Assembly: GCF_033406955.1 (NCBI RefSeq)
Contig: NZ_CP137734.1
Span: 4,092,001-4,156,000, forward strand
Direction: 5' to 3'
From: Streptomyces violaceoruber
Lineage (GTDB): Bacteria; Actinomycetota; Actinomycetes; Streptomycetales; Streptomycetaceae
DNA length: 64,000 bases
Shown here: positions 1 to 8,054 of the stretch, piece after piece
Layout: every line of letters begins with the position of its first letter
Numbering within the stretch: position 1 is the stretch's first letter
The notes under the pieces: model-generated
What the model saw: only the letters and a program-made list of their open reading frames with translations
Databases searched by the model: none
What the model was told of the DNA's origin: nothing
Translations under genes and position numbers: made by a program

Positions 1-770
1 CCGCCGTCCACCACGAGGTCGTGACCCGTCACCCAGGACGCCAGCCGCGAGGCCAGGAACACGCACGCGTCGCCCACGTCCTCCGGGCGTCCGAGCCGTC
101 CCGTCGGTGCCGCCCGCCGCCACCGCCGTACGCCCTCCGGCCAGGCCTCGGCGAGTCCCTCGCGGTCGACGAGGCCGGGGGAGACGGAGTTCACCCGCAC
201 GCCCCACGGGCCGTACTCCAGCGCCGCCGACCGGGCGTGCATCACCACCGCCGCCTTCGAGGCGCTGTAGTGCGCGTGCGCGGGAGCGGGGGCGCGGGCC
301 TCGATGGAGGCGATGTGGGTGACCGTGCCGCCGCCGTCCTGGGCGCGCATGACGGCGGCCGCGGCCTGCGTGCACGCGAAGACGCCGGTCAGGTTGGTGT
401 CCACCACCGCCCGCCACTCGGTCGCCGTCATGCCGGGCAGTTCCCGCAGCGGCTGCACGCCCGCGTTGTTGACCAGCGCGTCGAGCCGTCCGCCGCCCCA
501 CTCGGCGGCCTCCCCGACCAGGCGACGGCAGGCGTCCTCGTCGGTGAGGTCGGCGCGCAGGACGGTGGCGCGTCCGCCCCGGCCGCGGATGCGTTCCGCC
601 ACCTCCCGCGCCGACTCCACCGTCGTACGGCAGTGCACCGCCACCGCCGCGCCCTCCTCGGCGAAGCGCAGTGCGATCCCCCGGCCGATGCCGCCGCCCG
701 CGCCGGTGACCAGGGCGATCCGTCCGTCGAGCAGGTGTGTGGAGGCGGCGGAACGGGGCGCGGGCGTCAT
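1..770 (-). CDS. SDR family oxidoreductase (3' end cut by window edge)
   Basis: Classical short-chain dehydrogenase/reductase, an NAD(P)-dependent enzyme whose substrate cannot be told from sequence. The ATG is at 770. The glycine-rich cofactor motif TGAGGGIG follows at about residue 22. NNAG and the catalytic Ser plus YSASK (Y and K of the active site) come in the right order. The last visible residues, SWVTGHDLVVDGG, are the usual SDR C-terminus, so only a few codons are missing at the window edge. The start overlaps the stop of the upstream cupin gene by an ATGA, so the two are probably cotranscribed and coupled. The family is certain; the reaction is not. Confidence 0.9.
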   Translation of the reverse strand, partial: MTPAPRSAASTHLLDGRIALVTGAGGGIGRGIALRFAEEGAAVAVHCRTTVESAREVAERIRGRGGRATVLRADLTDEDACRRLVGEAAEWGGGRLDALVNNAGVQPLRELPGMTATEWRAVVDTNLTGVFACTQAAAAVMRAQDGGGTVTHIASIEARAPAPAHAHYSASKAAVVMHARSAALEYGPWGVRVNSVSPGLVDREGLAEAWPEGVRRWRRAAPTGRLGRPEDVGDACVFLASRLASWVTGHDLVVDG

Positions 771-1264
771 GGGCGGCACAGTGACACGATCCGGGCCGCC
801 TCGGCCGGGTAGCGCGCCGTGAGATCGGCGGCGTCGCCGTGCTCGTAGTCCCCGTAGGTGAAGCCCGGCGCCATCGTGCAGCCGAAGAGCGACCACGCGC
901 CGCCCGCGCCCACCCGGCCGCCCATCCACGTACCGGCGGGCACCGTGTACTGCACGTGCTGCCCGCCCAGGACGTCCGGTCCCAGCACGGCCGTACGCGC
1001 GCTGCCGTCCGGGGCGAGGAGGAGCAGTTCGAGGGGATCGCCGAGGTAGAAGTGCCAGACCTCGTCGGCGGGCAGGCGGTGCAGGGCGGAGAAGTCGCCC
1101 GGTCGCGCGGTGAGCAGGGCGACGATGGCGGAACCGGCGGGGCGCCCGTCCGGACGCCCGGGGCCCGCCCAGGTGCGCCGGAACAGCCCGCCCTCGCGCG
1201 GAATGGGCTCCAGTGCGTAGTGCGCGATCAAATCTTCGGCGGTCGGTGTCGGCGCGGGAGTCAC
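767..1264 (-). CDS. DUF985 cupin family protein
   Basis: A protein of 165 residues starting at GTG 1264. It matches the DUF985/cupin-5 pattern: an N-terminal helix ending in IPREGGLFRRTW, then the beta-barrel with DEVWHFYLGDPLELLLL and a later VPAGTWMGGRV segment. Members are small sugar-epimerase-like cupins with no settled reaction. The GTG overlaps the TGA of the upstream acetyltransferase (GTGA), and its own stop overlaps the ATG of the SDR gene. Acylase, GNAT, cupin and SDR therefore form one tightly packed minus-strand series, and the iron-regulated promoter at 4222-4240 could read through all four. A longer in-frame extension upstream exists but lies inside the acetyltransferase gene. 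Confidence 0.82.
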   Translation of the reverse strand: MTPAPTPTAEDLIAHYALEPIPREGGLFRRTWAGPGRPDGRPAGSAIVALLTARPGDFSALHRLPADEVWHFYLGDPLELLLLAPDGSARTAVLGPDVLGGQHVQYTVPAGTWMGGRVGAGGAWSLFGCTMAPGFTYGDYEHGDAADLTARYPAEAARIVSLCRP

Positions 1265-1881
1265 GCGCCGAACGCTACCTCCCGCCGCAGGAAGGCCAGT
1301 TGCGCCTTCTTCTCCGGCAGGTACACGTCCGGCAGGTCGACCTCGGGCAGGACCACCGCGGGACCGGCGGTGAAGCCCTGCTTGAGGAAGCGGGCGATCG
1401 CCTTCTCGTTGGCCACGTCCGGGTCGACCACGATCCGCGTCCGGTCCAGGCCCAACAGCACGTACGCCATGAGGGCACCCGACAGCGCGGCGGTCCAGCC
1501 GGGGCGCGTGCCCTCGGTTCCGGCGGGGGCGAGGAGCAGGTGGACGCCGATGTCGCCCGGCTCGGCGGCGTAGCACTCGCTCACCCGGTCGGCCGCGGGA
1601 TCGTAGGTCTGGAGCAGAGCGGCCGGCTCGCCGTCCTTGACGACCAGGAATGCGTGGTGGGTGTCGAGGGTGCCCATGTGGGCGTACACGGCGGCGACCT
1701 GGTCGCGCGTCAGGTCGTTCATGCCCCAGAAGGCGGCCCGTTCCTCGCCCACCCAGCCGTGGACCACCGCGGCGTCCGCGGCGGGGACCAGGGGCAGGAC
1801 GCGGACGGTGCCGAAGCCGTCGAGGTGCTGCTCGTGGACCGGGGTGCGGGCGGCGTACGGGGTCGCGGGTGCGTCAGTCAT
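1261..1881 (-). CDS. GNAT acyltransferase, siderophore-biosynthesis (IucB/RhbD-like) type
   Basis: A protein of 206 residues from ATG 1881. The HGWVGEERAAFWGMND segment, the central ECYAAEPGDIGVHLLLAP strand and the ending FLKQGF are characteristic of the Acetyltransf_8 group, which acetylates hydroxylamino groups in hydroxamate siderophores. It starts inside the end of the penicillin-acylase gene (8-nt overlap) and ends overlapping the cupin GTG. Its place downstream of a DmdR-type iron box supports an iron-scavenging role. From memory, some Streptomyces desferrioxamine loci pair a penicillin amidase with such a transferase (called DesG/DesH) for acylated or arylated desferrioxamines. That this is the same pair is inference. 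Confidence 0.8.
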   Translation of the reverse strand: MTDAPATPYAARTPVHEQHLDGFGTVRVLPLVPAADAAVVHGWVGEERAAFWGMNDLTRDQVAAVYAHMGTLDTHHAFLVVKDGEPAALLQTYDPAADRVSECYAAEPGDIGVHLLLAPAGTEGTRPGWTAALSGALMAYVLLGLDRTRIVVDPDVANEKAIARFLKQGFTAGPAVVLPEVDLPDVYLPEKKAQLAFLRREVAFGA

Positions 1882-4201
1882 CGGATTCCTTCGTGAGCCG
1901 GTCGAAGTCGGTGACCACCGGGGCGAGTTCGCCGCCGAGCCACAGGGGCTGCTGGTCGTGGTGGTGGGGTGAGCCGGGGAGGCCCGAGGCGCCGTGCGGC
2001 ACCACCCAGCGGCTGTTCGCGCGGTCGGCCAGGTCCCAGACGTACCGCGCGGCCGGGCCGCGTGCGGCGCGGTCCGTGAGGCCGGGCACCGGGGAGGTGC
2101 ACAGGACGCAGTCGTGGTCCCCTGAGAGGCCGGGCTCGCCCCCGGGGGCGGTGGCGGTGTCCGGCAGCGCCCGCCAGGGGGCCAGGCGGTGGGTGTCACC
2201 CCAGGTGCCGGACGGCGGCGAAGCGGCGACCTCCTCCAGCGCGGCGCGGACGGCCGCGGCGCGGTCGATGCCGTACAGGTCCTCCGCACGCAGCAGGTGC
2301 TCCAAGGCGTGGCCGAGGCGCGGCACGAGCGCGAGCCACGGCAGGAGCACCTCGGGGTACGCGGGCGGCACGGACGCGGGTGCGAGGACCGGGTGCGCCG
2401 CCAGTCTGCGTACGACCGCCGCGCGCACGGCCGCGTACGCCGCGGCGTCGGTGCTGTCGGCGTCCATCCGCCGGTCCCAGGCGAGGATGCGGTCGCGCAG
2501 GGCGGCGGCCTCGGGGGTGAGAGGGGTGAGGGGGGTGAGGGGGGTCGGTGGGGCCTCGGGGGGCGCGGCGGTCGGGGTGGCTTCGGGTGTCGGTGCGGCC
2601 TCGGGCGTCGGTGCTGTTTCGGGATCCGGTGCCGCTTCAGGTGTCGGTGCGGCCTTGGGCCCTGGTGCGGCTTCGGAAGCCAGTGCCGCTTCGGGCGTCA
2701 GTGCTTCGGAAGCCAGTGCCGCTTCGGGCGTCAGTGCGGCTTCGGAAGCCAGTGCGGCCTCGGAAGGCAGGGCTGCGAGGTGGGTCAGGAGGGGGGCGGC
2801 CGAGCCCAGGTGGGTGTCCGTGTGGATCGCGGGCATGTCCGCCGCTGACCAGTGCTCCTTGCCCGCGAGCAGCGCGGTGATGCGGTCGGCGCGGTGCGGC
2901 GGGGCGAACTCGACGCCCAGGGGCGTGGCCGGGCCGCGCTGGTTGGCCATCACCGCGACGCCGTCGGTGAGGCCGGCGCGGGGCGGGGGGTGCCAGCCGG
3001 TCCACTCGTGGCCGGGCTCCCAGGCGGGGACCGGTCGCAGGCCGTTCGCAGCCGGGCGCACGGGGACGCGGCCCGCGACCCGGTGCAGCAGGCCGCCCTC
3101 CGTGTCGGCGGCCTGCACCACGTTGACCGGCTCGGCCCACGCGTCCAGGGCGCGGTCCACGTCGGCGACCCGGCGGGCCCGCAGCAGCGGCAGCAGGGCG
3201 CCGAAGCCGAGGTCGGCGGTGACGCGGGGCGGGTAGCGCAGGCTGAGGGCGGCCGGGGTGCCGTCGTCGAGGCCCTCGGGGCCGCCGGCGATCACCGGGC
3301 CGCGGTCGGTCTCGATGATCTCGACCTCCACGGTGTCCTCCCCGGCGACGTCGATGCGTTCCGTGTGGCGGGCGGCGCGGTGCCAGATGCCGTCGGGGCC
3401 GAGCGCCTCGACCCCGGCGCCGGTGCGGCGCAGGCGCTCGCGGTACAGGTCCTGGTAGTCGGCCATCGCGTTGGTGATGGCCCAGGCGACCGTGCCGGTG
3501 TGGCCGAAGTGGGCGACGCCGGGGACACCGGGCACGGCGAGGCCGACGACGTCGAACTCCGGGCAGGACAGGTGGACCTGCTGGTAGACGCCGGGGTCCT
3601 CGATGAAGCGGTGCGGGTCGCCCGCGATCAGCGCGTGTCCGGTCGTGGTCCGCTCGCCGCTCACCAGCCAGCCGTTGCTCCCCGCGGTGCCGGGGCCGTC
3701 GGCGGCGAACAGGGCGACGGCTTCCGGGCCGAGGTGGGTGGAGATGTGCTCGCGCCAGAGCTTGGCGGGGAACCCCGCGAAGAGGATGTGCGTGGCGAGC
3801 CAGACGCCGAGCGGGGTCCAGGGGTCCCAGCGGCCCGGGACGAGGCCGGTGCGGGCGAACTCCGGGGCCGGGTTCGGGCGCCCGGGTTCGGTGAGCCCCT
3901 CGTTCACGCCGTCCGCGTACGCCCGCACCCAGGCCGCCGTCTCCGGGTCCTTCCGCTCCAGGGCGGTGAAGCAGCGGCGGGCGGTGTCCGCGAGGCGGGC
4001 GCGGCGGGCGAGGCGGTCCCAGGACAGGGCCTCGGGGCCGAGGAAGGACGCGGAGGTGCCCTGGGCGCGGTGCCGCTCGGCCTCCAGTTGCCAGGCGCGG
4101 TCACGGGCGGTGACCCGGCCCTGGGCGCGGGCGAGTTCGTGCGGGGTGTCCGCGCGCAGGTGCGGGATTCCCCAGGCGTCGCGGTAGGTCTCGGCGCTCA
4201 C
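1874..4201 (-). CDS. Penicillin acylase family Ntn hydrolase, apparently cytosolic
   Basis: A protein of 775 residues from GTG 4201. The N-terminus has the family DAWGIPHLRADTPHELARAQG motif region. The predicted autocatalytic cleavage site and nucleophile is Ser175, in GTAGSNGWLVSG. The conserved GDPHR and the later NVVQAAD and MANQRGPATPLG segments are present. Family members hydrolyse amides such as beta-lactam side chains, acyl-homoserine lactones or siderophore acyl chains. Unlike classical members it has no signal peptide. Residues about 477-562 are a Pro/Ala/Glu/Ser repeat tract that interrupts the beta-chain. The gene begins 20 nt from an iron box and is divergent from a siderophore-interacting protein, so a role in acyl or aryl siderophore processing is likelier than antibiotic hydrolysis. 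Confidence 0.85.
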   Translation of the reverse strand: MSAETYRDAWGIPHLRADTPHELARAQGRVTARDRAWQLEAERHRAQGTSASFLGPEALSWDRLARRARLADTARRCFTALERKDPETAAWVRAYADGVNEGLTEPGRPNPAPEFARTGLVPGRWDPWTPLGVWLATHILFAGFPAKLWREHISTHLGPEAVALFAADGPGTAGSNGWLVSGERTTTGHALIAGDPHRFIEDPGVYQQVHLSCPEFDVVGLAVPGVPGVAHFGHTGTVAWAITNAMADYQDLYRERLRRTGAGVEALGPDGIWHRAARHTERIDVAGEDTVEVEIIETDRGPVIAGGPEGLDDGTPAALSLRYPPRVTADLGFGALLPLLRARRVADVDRALDAWAEPVNVVQAADTEGGLLHRVAGRVPVRPAANGLRPVPAWEPGHEWTGWHPPPRAGLTDGVAVMANQRGPATPLGVEFAPPHRADRITALLAGKEHWSAADMPAIHTDTHLGSAAPLLTHLAALPSEAALASEAALTPEAALASEALTPEAALASEAAPGPKAAPTPEAAPDPETAPTPEAAPTPEATPTAAPPEAPPTPLTPLTPLTPEAAALRDRILAWDRRMDADSTDAAAYAAVRAAVVRRLAAHPVLAPASVPPAYPEVLLPWLALVPRLGHALEHLLRAEDLYGIDRAAAVRAALEEVAASPPSGTWGDTHRLAPWRALPDTATAPGGEPGLSGDHDCVLCTSPVPGLTDRAARGPAARYVWDLADRANSRWVVPHGASGLPGSPHHHDQQPLWLGGELAPVVTDFDRLTKESDD
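2517..2772. repeat. In-frame Pro/Ala/Glu/Ser coding repeats inside the acylase gene
   Basis: On the minus strand this encodes degenerate units such as SEAALTPEAALA, then PTPEAAPDPETA, then four TPL-type units. On the plus strand it reads as imperfect copies of cttcgggcgtcagtg and ggggtgaggg. The reading frame is maintained throughout. It looks like a slippage-expanded flexible linker, not a domain. Confidence 0.8.
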
Positions 4202-4221
4202 CCCTGTGCCTCTACTTTCCT

Positions 4222-4240
4222 TTAGGTTAGGCTCACCTAA
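4222..4240. promoter_or_regulatory. Iron box (DmdR1/DtxR-type operator)
   Basis: TTAGGTTAGGCTCACCTAA is a 19-bp near-perfect palindrome and matches the canonical Streptomyces iron box bound by Fe2+-DmdR1. It sits in the 84-bp gap between the divergent acylase (start 4201) and siderophore-interacting protein (start 4286), so one site could repress both directions when iron is replete. Confidence 0.9.
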
Positions 4241-4285
4241 GTTATGGCGGTCGTGGCCGAATAGTACGTGAAGGGTGAAGGAAAC

Positions 4286-5011
4286 ATGGGGCAGGGGCGG
4301 GGCTGGGAGGGCGCGGTCCTCAAGCTGATGCGCGCGAAGGACTTCGAGTTCACCGTGACGGGCGTGGAGGACGTGACCCCGCACTACCGGCGGCTGCGGC
4401 TGAGCGACGGCGGCATGCTGGCGGCGACCGGGGTCCACCCCACGATGTGGGTGCGGCTGTGGTTCGACAACGCGGGCCGGCCGCACCAGCGGGGGTACAC
4501 GCTGGTCGACCCGGATCCGGCGGCCGGGACCTTCGCCCTGGAGTTCGCCCTGCACGAGGGGTGCGCGAGCGACTGGGCGCGGGCGGCGAAGCCGGGGGAC
4601 ACCGTCGAGGCGACGGTCCAGGGCACCGGGTTCGAGGTGCCGCAGCCCTCTCCCTCCCGTGTCTTCGCGGTCGCGGACCCGGCGTCCCTGCCCGCGCTCA
4701 ACTCCCTGCTCGACGCGTTCGGGCCGGTGCCGGCGACCGTCTGGTTCGAGGGGGATACGGACGACGGCCTGCCGTTTCGTACCGACTCCGAGCGGCACGA
4801 GGTGCGGGCGGTTGAGCGGCGGGACGCGGGGGCGCGGCTGGTGGCGCGGGTGAAGGAGGAGTTGCCGGAGCTGCTGTCGGCCTCATCTGAGCCGTACGTC
4901 TGGATCGCCTGCGACACGGCGACCACGCGAGCGCTCTCGTCGTACGTCCGCAAGGAGCTGGGGGTGCCGAAGCAGCGGGTGAACGCGCTGGGGTACTGGC
5001 GCGCGACCTGA
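4286..5011 (+). CDS. Siderophore-interacting protein (FAD ferric-siderophore reductase)
   Basis: A protein of 241 residues. ATG 4286 was chosen because GAAGGA lies just upstream; an in-frame GTG at 4268 has no such site. It has the SIP fold: an N-terminal FAD-binding barrel with RGYTLVDPD (the RxYT flavin motif), and a C-terminal NAD(P)-binding-like domain ending in YVWIACDTATTRALSSYVRK. The family reduces ferric siderophores in the cytosol to release iron. The gene is divergent from the acylase/GNAT genes across a perfect iron box, so it should be induced by iron starvation. A HhH-GPD gene follows 25 bp downstream and may be cotranscribed, although nothing links it functionally. Confidence 0.9.
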   Translation: MGQGRGWEGAVLKLMRAKDFEFTVTGVEDVTPHYRRLRLSDGGMLAATGVHPTMWVRLWFDNAGRPHQRGYTLVDPDPAAGTFALEFALHEGCASDWARAAKPGDTVEATVQGTGFEVPQPSPSRVFAVADPASLPALNSLLDAFGPVPATVWFEGDTDDGLPFRTDSERHEVRAVERRDAGARLVARVKEELPELLSASSEPYVWIACDTATTRALSSYVRKELGVPKQRVNALGYWRAT

Positions 5012-5036
5012 GCCCGTACGCGCGATCATCGGGACC

Positions 5037-5630
5037 ATGGACGTCACACTTCACCTCGCCCAGGACCCCGAGGCCGACGAACTCCTCGGGCGCAGCCCGC
5101 TCGCCGCGCTGGTCGGCATGCTGCTGGACCAGCAAGTGCCCATGGAGTGGGCGTTCAAGGGTCCCTCGACCATCGCCCGGCGCATGGGGGCGGAAGACCT
5201 CGACGCGCACGACATCGCGGCGTACGACCCCGAGTCGTTCGCCGCGCTGCTGTCCGACAAGCCGGCCGTCCATCGCTACCCCGGTTCGATGGCGGGGCGG
5301 GTGCAGCAGCTGTGCCGGTACCTCGTCGAGACGTACGACGGTGACGCCGAGGCCGTCTGGCGGGGGGTGAGCACCGGGAAGGAGCTGCTGAAACGGCTCC
5401 AGGAACTGCCGGGGTTCGGCAAGCAGAAGGCCCAGATCTTCCTCGCGCTGCTCGGCAAACAGCTCGGCGTCCGTCCCGAGGGGTGGCGCGAGGCGGCGGG
5501 GGCGTATGGGGAGGCTGACTCCTTCCGGTCGGTCGCGGACATCAGGGGGCCGGAGTCCCTGACCAAGGTGCGCGCGCACAAGCAGGAGATGAAGGCGGCG
5601 GCCAAGGCGGCGAAGGCCTCCGGCAAGTAG
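5037..5630 (+). CDS. HhH-GPD family base-excision DNA glycosylase-like protein
   Basis: A protein of 197 residues from ATG 5037. It carries the helix-hairpin-helix (LQELPGFGKQKAQIFLALLG, residues about 122-141), typical of the uncharacterised actinobacterial HhH-GPD group, and an N-terminal alpha-helical half beginning LLGRSPLAALVGMLLDQQ. There is no C-terminal Fe-S cysteine cluster, so it is not an endonuclease III or MutY. The C-terminus is a short Lys/Ala-rich helix (KAAAKAAKASGK). The expected role is DNA base excision in the cytosol; substrate unknown. Confidence 0.85.
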   Translation: MDVTLHLAQDPEADELLGRSPLAALVGMLLDQQVPMEWAFKGPSTIARRMGAEDLDAHDIAAYDPESFAALLSDKPAVHRYPGSMAGRVQQLCRYLVETYDGDAEAVWRGVSTGKELLKRLQELPGFGKQKAQIFLALLGKQLGVRPEGWREAAGAYGEADSFRSVADIRGPESLTKVRAHKQEMKAAAKAAKASGK

Positions 5631-6181
5631 GTGCGGCTGCGGGTGCCTGCGGCGGCCTGTGCGGGGTGGTGGGGGTGCGGGTAGCGCGGTGGGTGGGTCG
5701 GGGTCGCGCCGGGGGGTGTCCGTCCTCGGAACGGCGCGGAATCGGTCGGCCACAGAAGCGAACTCCGTTGACGCGCCAACCGCTGCGGGCGGACACCCCC
5801 CGACACGCCCCCTCCTCGCCGTACGCGGCTCTCCCCGCCCACGCCCCGCGTCCCCCGCCCCGCCGTACGCGGCTCCCCCGCCGCAGCTGCGAGCAGCCGC
5901 CACACCGCGGCCGTGCGGGCCGCCGCCCGCCACTCCGCCGCAGCTGCGGATCACCGCTATGCCGCCGCCGCTGCGGGCAGTCGTGCCGCTGGGGCGGCAC
6001 GGGTGGGCGCAGCGGCACCCCGCAACGCCGGGCCGCGCTCCCACCCGCGCCCGCACCCACCCCGGGTGCCAAGACCACGCCGGGTCGTGTGACCCACCCA
6101 CCCCGGGTGCCGGGCGGCGCAGATCAGCCCCGTGGCCCAACCCAGGTGGCATCCGTGTCGAAGCTGCTCCCAGCATGGGGC
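5631..6181. other. 551-bp intergenic stretch with repeated motifs and a hairpin
   Basis: I see no credible gene here: reading frames on both strands are Pro/Arg-rich and lack codon bias. It contains paired short repeats: gccgtacgcggct near 5818 and 5861, ccgcagctgcg near 5881 and 5938, and acccaccccgggtgcc near 6056 and 6096. There is also a perfect hairpin GTGCCGC-TGGG-GCGGCAC at 5983-6000. The 5960-6020 segment resembles a dispersed intergenic repeat I associate with Streptomyces genomes. Confidence 0.55.
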
Positions 6182-6862
6182 ATGACCGAACCACCTAGCG
6201 GGTCCCCCGGCGGGACGCCGTACGACGACCGCGGGGTGCACGCCCGCCATGGGACGACGCACGGCCCGGCCTCCGGACCCCAGGAGCCCGAGCCCGCCTT
6301 CGAGGGGCCGTTGCACCTCCTGTCCCGCGCCGCCTGGCAGACCGTGCTGTTCACCGGCATCGCCTCGCTGATCCTGGGCGTCCTGGTCCTCGTCTGGCCC
6401 GGCGCCTCGCTGCTCGCCGCCGGCGTGCTCTTCGGCCTCTACCTCGTCATCAGCGGCGTCCTCCAGCTGGCCGCGGCCTTCGGTACGCACCGCAGGACCT
6501 CGCTGCGGGTGCTGGCCTTCATCAGCGGCGCCGTTTCGATCCTGCTGGGTCTGTTCTGCTTCCGCGGACCCTTGCAGTCGGTGCTGCTGCTCGCGCTGTG
6601 GATCGGCATCGGCTGGCTGTTCCGCGGCGTCACCCAGATCGTGGCGGCCGCGCACGACCCGACGATGCCGGCGCGCGGCTGGCAGATCTTCCTCGGCGCC
6701 GTCACCGTGGTCGCCGGCATCGTCCTGATCGATTCGCCGGTCGAGTCGGCCACCGTCCTCATGCTGGTCGGCGGCTGGTGGCTGGTCGTCGTCGGCGTCG
6801 TCGAGATCGTGACGTCCGTGCGGCTGCGCGGGCGGGCGCACCAGGTTCCCCGCGCGCTGTGA
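6182..6862 (+). CDS. DUF308 (HdeD-like) integral membrane protein
   Basis: A protein of 226 residues from ATG 6182. After a hydrophilic N-terminus of about 48 residues come six hydrophobic segments, in pairs: ILGVLVLVWPGASLLAAGVLF, LYLVISGVLQLAAAF, FISGAVSILLGLF, VLLLALWIGIGWLFRGV, FLGAVTVVAGIVLI and VLMLVGGWWLVVVGVVEIV. This is the DUF308/HdeD short repeat pattern. E. coli HdeD is tied to acid stress; the Streptomyces role is unknown. Earlier in-frame starts run into the repeat-rich intergenic region and were rejected. Confidence 0.85.
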   Translation: MTEPPSGSPGGTPYDDRGVHARHGTTHGPASGPQEPEPAFEGPLHLLSRAAWQTVLFTGIASLILGVLVLVWPGASLLAAGVLFGLYLVISGVLQLAAAFGTHRRTSLRVLAFISGAVSILLGLFCFRGPLQSVLLLALWIGIGWLFRGVTQIVAAAHDPTMPARGWQIFLGAVTVVAGIVLIDSPVESATVLMLVGGWWLVVVGVVEIVTSVRLRGRAHQVPRAL

Positions 6863-6943
6863 GCGGCGCCCCGCCTACGCCGAGCGGGCGGATTACGTCC
6901 CCGGCGCGATGGACGGCGTACGCCGGGCGGGGACACGACTGAG

Positions 6944-7273
6944 GTGAGACCCGCCCCGCACGCCGCCGTCCGCCGCGACGCCTGTCTGCGGGGCCTGGTC
7001 CTGTTGCTCGTCCTGCTCGTGCCGTGCACGCACGCGGCGGTCCGGGCGGCACCGGTCACGCCGGTGGCCGCAGCGGTCGGCGCGGCGGGGGAGTACGACC
7101 ATCTCGACACCGTCCTGCGGGGTCCGGGGCGAAGCGGGCGGCAGGCCGTCGTGGTCCGGCCCGTTGCGCTGGCCTTCGTGGCGGGCCGCCGGGCTCGCCT
7201 GCGGTTCGACGCTCGTACCGATCGGGCCGCCGTCCTCCCCCGCGGCCCCCGTTCCGTGGTTCTGCGCTGCTGA
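6944..7273 (+). CDS. Small putative secreted or membrane protein
   Basis: A protein of 109 residues from GTG 6944. The N-terminus has basic residues followed by a strongly hydrophobic stretch (GLVLLLVLLVPCTHAAV) and AAP, consistent with a signal peptide or signal anchor. The rest is Arg/Val-rich with no recognised domain. G/C-rich codon use in this frame supports coding, but without homologues the call is moderate. Function unknown. Confidence 0.5.
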   Translation: MRPAPHAAVRRDACLRGLVLLLVLLVPCTHAAVRAAPVTPVAAAVGAAGEYDHLDTVLRGPGRSGRQAVVVRPVALAFVAGRRARLRFDARTDRAAVLPRGPRSVVLRC

Positions 7274-7342
7274 CCGCGCCGGACCGGCCCGACCGCCGGT
7301 CCCCCGCGAACCCGACACGCGAACCAGGAACGAGGAATCGAC

Positions 7343-7477
7343 ATGCCCAACGACCCCTACGCCGTCCTGCGCGCCCTCCTGCGCGCCGAGGCGGCCCGCC
7401 GTGCGCCCAGGCCCGGCACCGCCCCGCAGGCGGCCGGCGAACAGCAGCGGCCCGCCCGGGAACGGCGGCGCGGCTGA
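7343..7477 (+). CDS. Small basic protein of 44 residues
   Basis: A short reading frame starting at ATG 7343 behind a good ribosome site (AACGAGGA). The product is Arg/Ala/Pro-rich (NDPYAVLRALLRAEAARR at the start), strongly basic and helical at the N-terminus. No domain is recognised. The clear ribosome site is the main support. Confidence 0.45.
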   Translation: MPNDPYAVLRALLRAEAARRAPRPGTAPQAAGEQQRPARERRRG

Positions 7478-7646
7478 CGTGAGGGCGGCGGGGTGGTCAC
7501 GCGCCGTCTCCGCCGCCCGCGGAGGGCCCCGCGGTCGCCGAACTCGCGCGGGCCCTGCCGATTGATCCGGTTTGCGGCGGCTTTTCCGGCGCCGCACTCC
7601 GGCGCCATGGCTGCGCCCGCAACGCCGGGGCCGGTAGGCTTTCCGT

Positions 7647-7943
7647 GTGATCTTCAAGCGCATCGGAAACGGCCGGCCGTACCCCGACCACGGCCGGGAA
7701 AGCACCAGGCAGTGGGCGGACGTCGCGCCGCGCCCGGTCCGCCTCGATCAGCTCGTGACGACCAAGGGCCAGCTCGACCTGGAAACGCTCCTGGCCGAGG
7801 ACTCCACCTTCTACGGCGACCTCTTCGCACACGTCGTGAAGTGGCAGGGCGATCTGTATCTGGAGGACGGTCTGCACCGGGCCGTGCGGGCCGCGTTGCA
7901 GCAGCGCCAGGTGCTGCACGCCCGGGTCCTCGAGCTCGACTGA
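7647..7943 (+). CDS. Conserved actinobacterial protein of 98 residues
   Basis: Starts at GTG 7647. It contains a compact sequence (VIFKRIGNGRPYPDHG, then LDLETLLAEDSTFYGDLFAHVV and GDLYLEDGLHRAVRAALQQR) that I recognise as highly conserved in Streptomyces and sometimes auto-annotated as a VapB-like antitoxin. No VapC partner is encoded nearby, so I would not accept the antitoxin label. It precedes the LytR-C protein on the same strand. Function unknown. Confidence 0.8.
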   Translation: MIFKRIGNGRPYPDHGRESTRQWADVAPRPVRLDQLVTTKGQLDLETLLAEDSTFYGDLFAHVVKWQGDLYLEDGLHRAVRAALQQRQVLHARVLELD

Positions 7944-8054
7944 CGACGCCGGCGGCGCTTTCGGTTGCCCCGTTCGGGTTGCCTTGCGTCGAACCTCGGA
8001 ACGTCGACTGATCATCTAATAGGCATCCCTGCTCCGGCGCACTACGCTGCGCTC

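Noticed and set aside
7647..7943. VapB-type antitoxin
   Set aside because: No toxin gene is adjacent and the sequence has no clear AbrB or RHH DNA-binding motif; better described as a conserved protein of unknown function.
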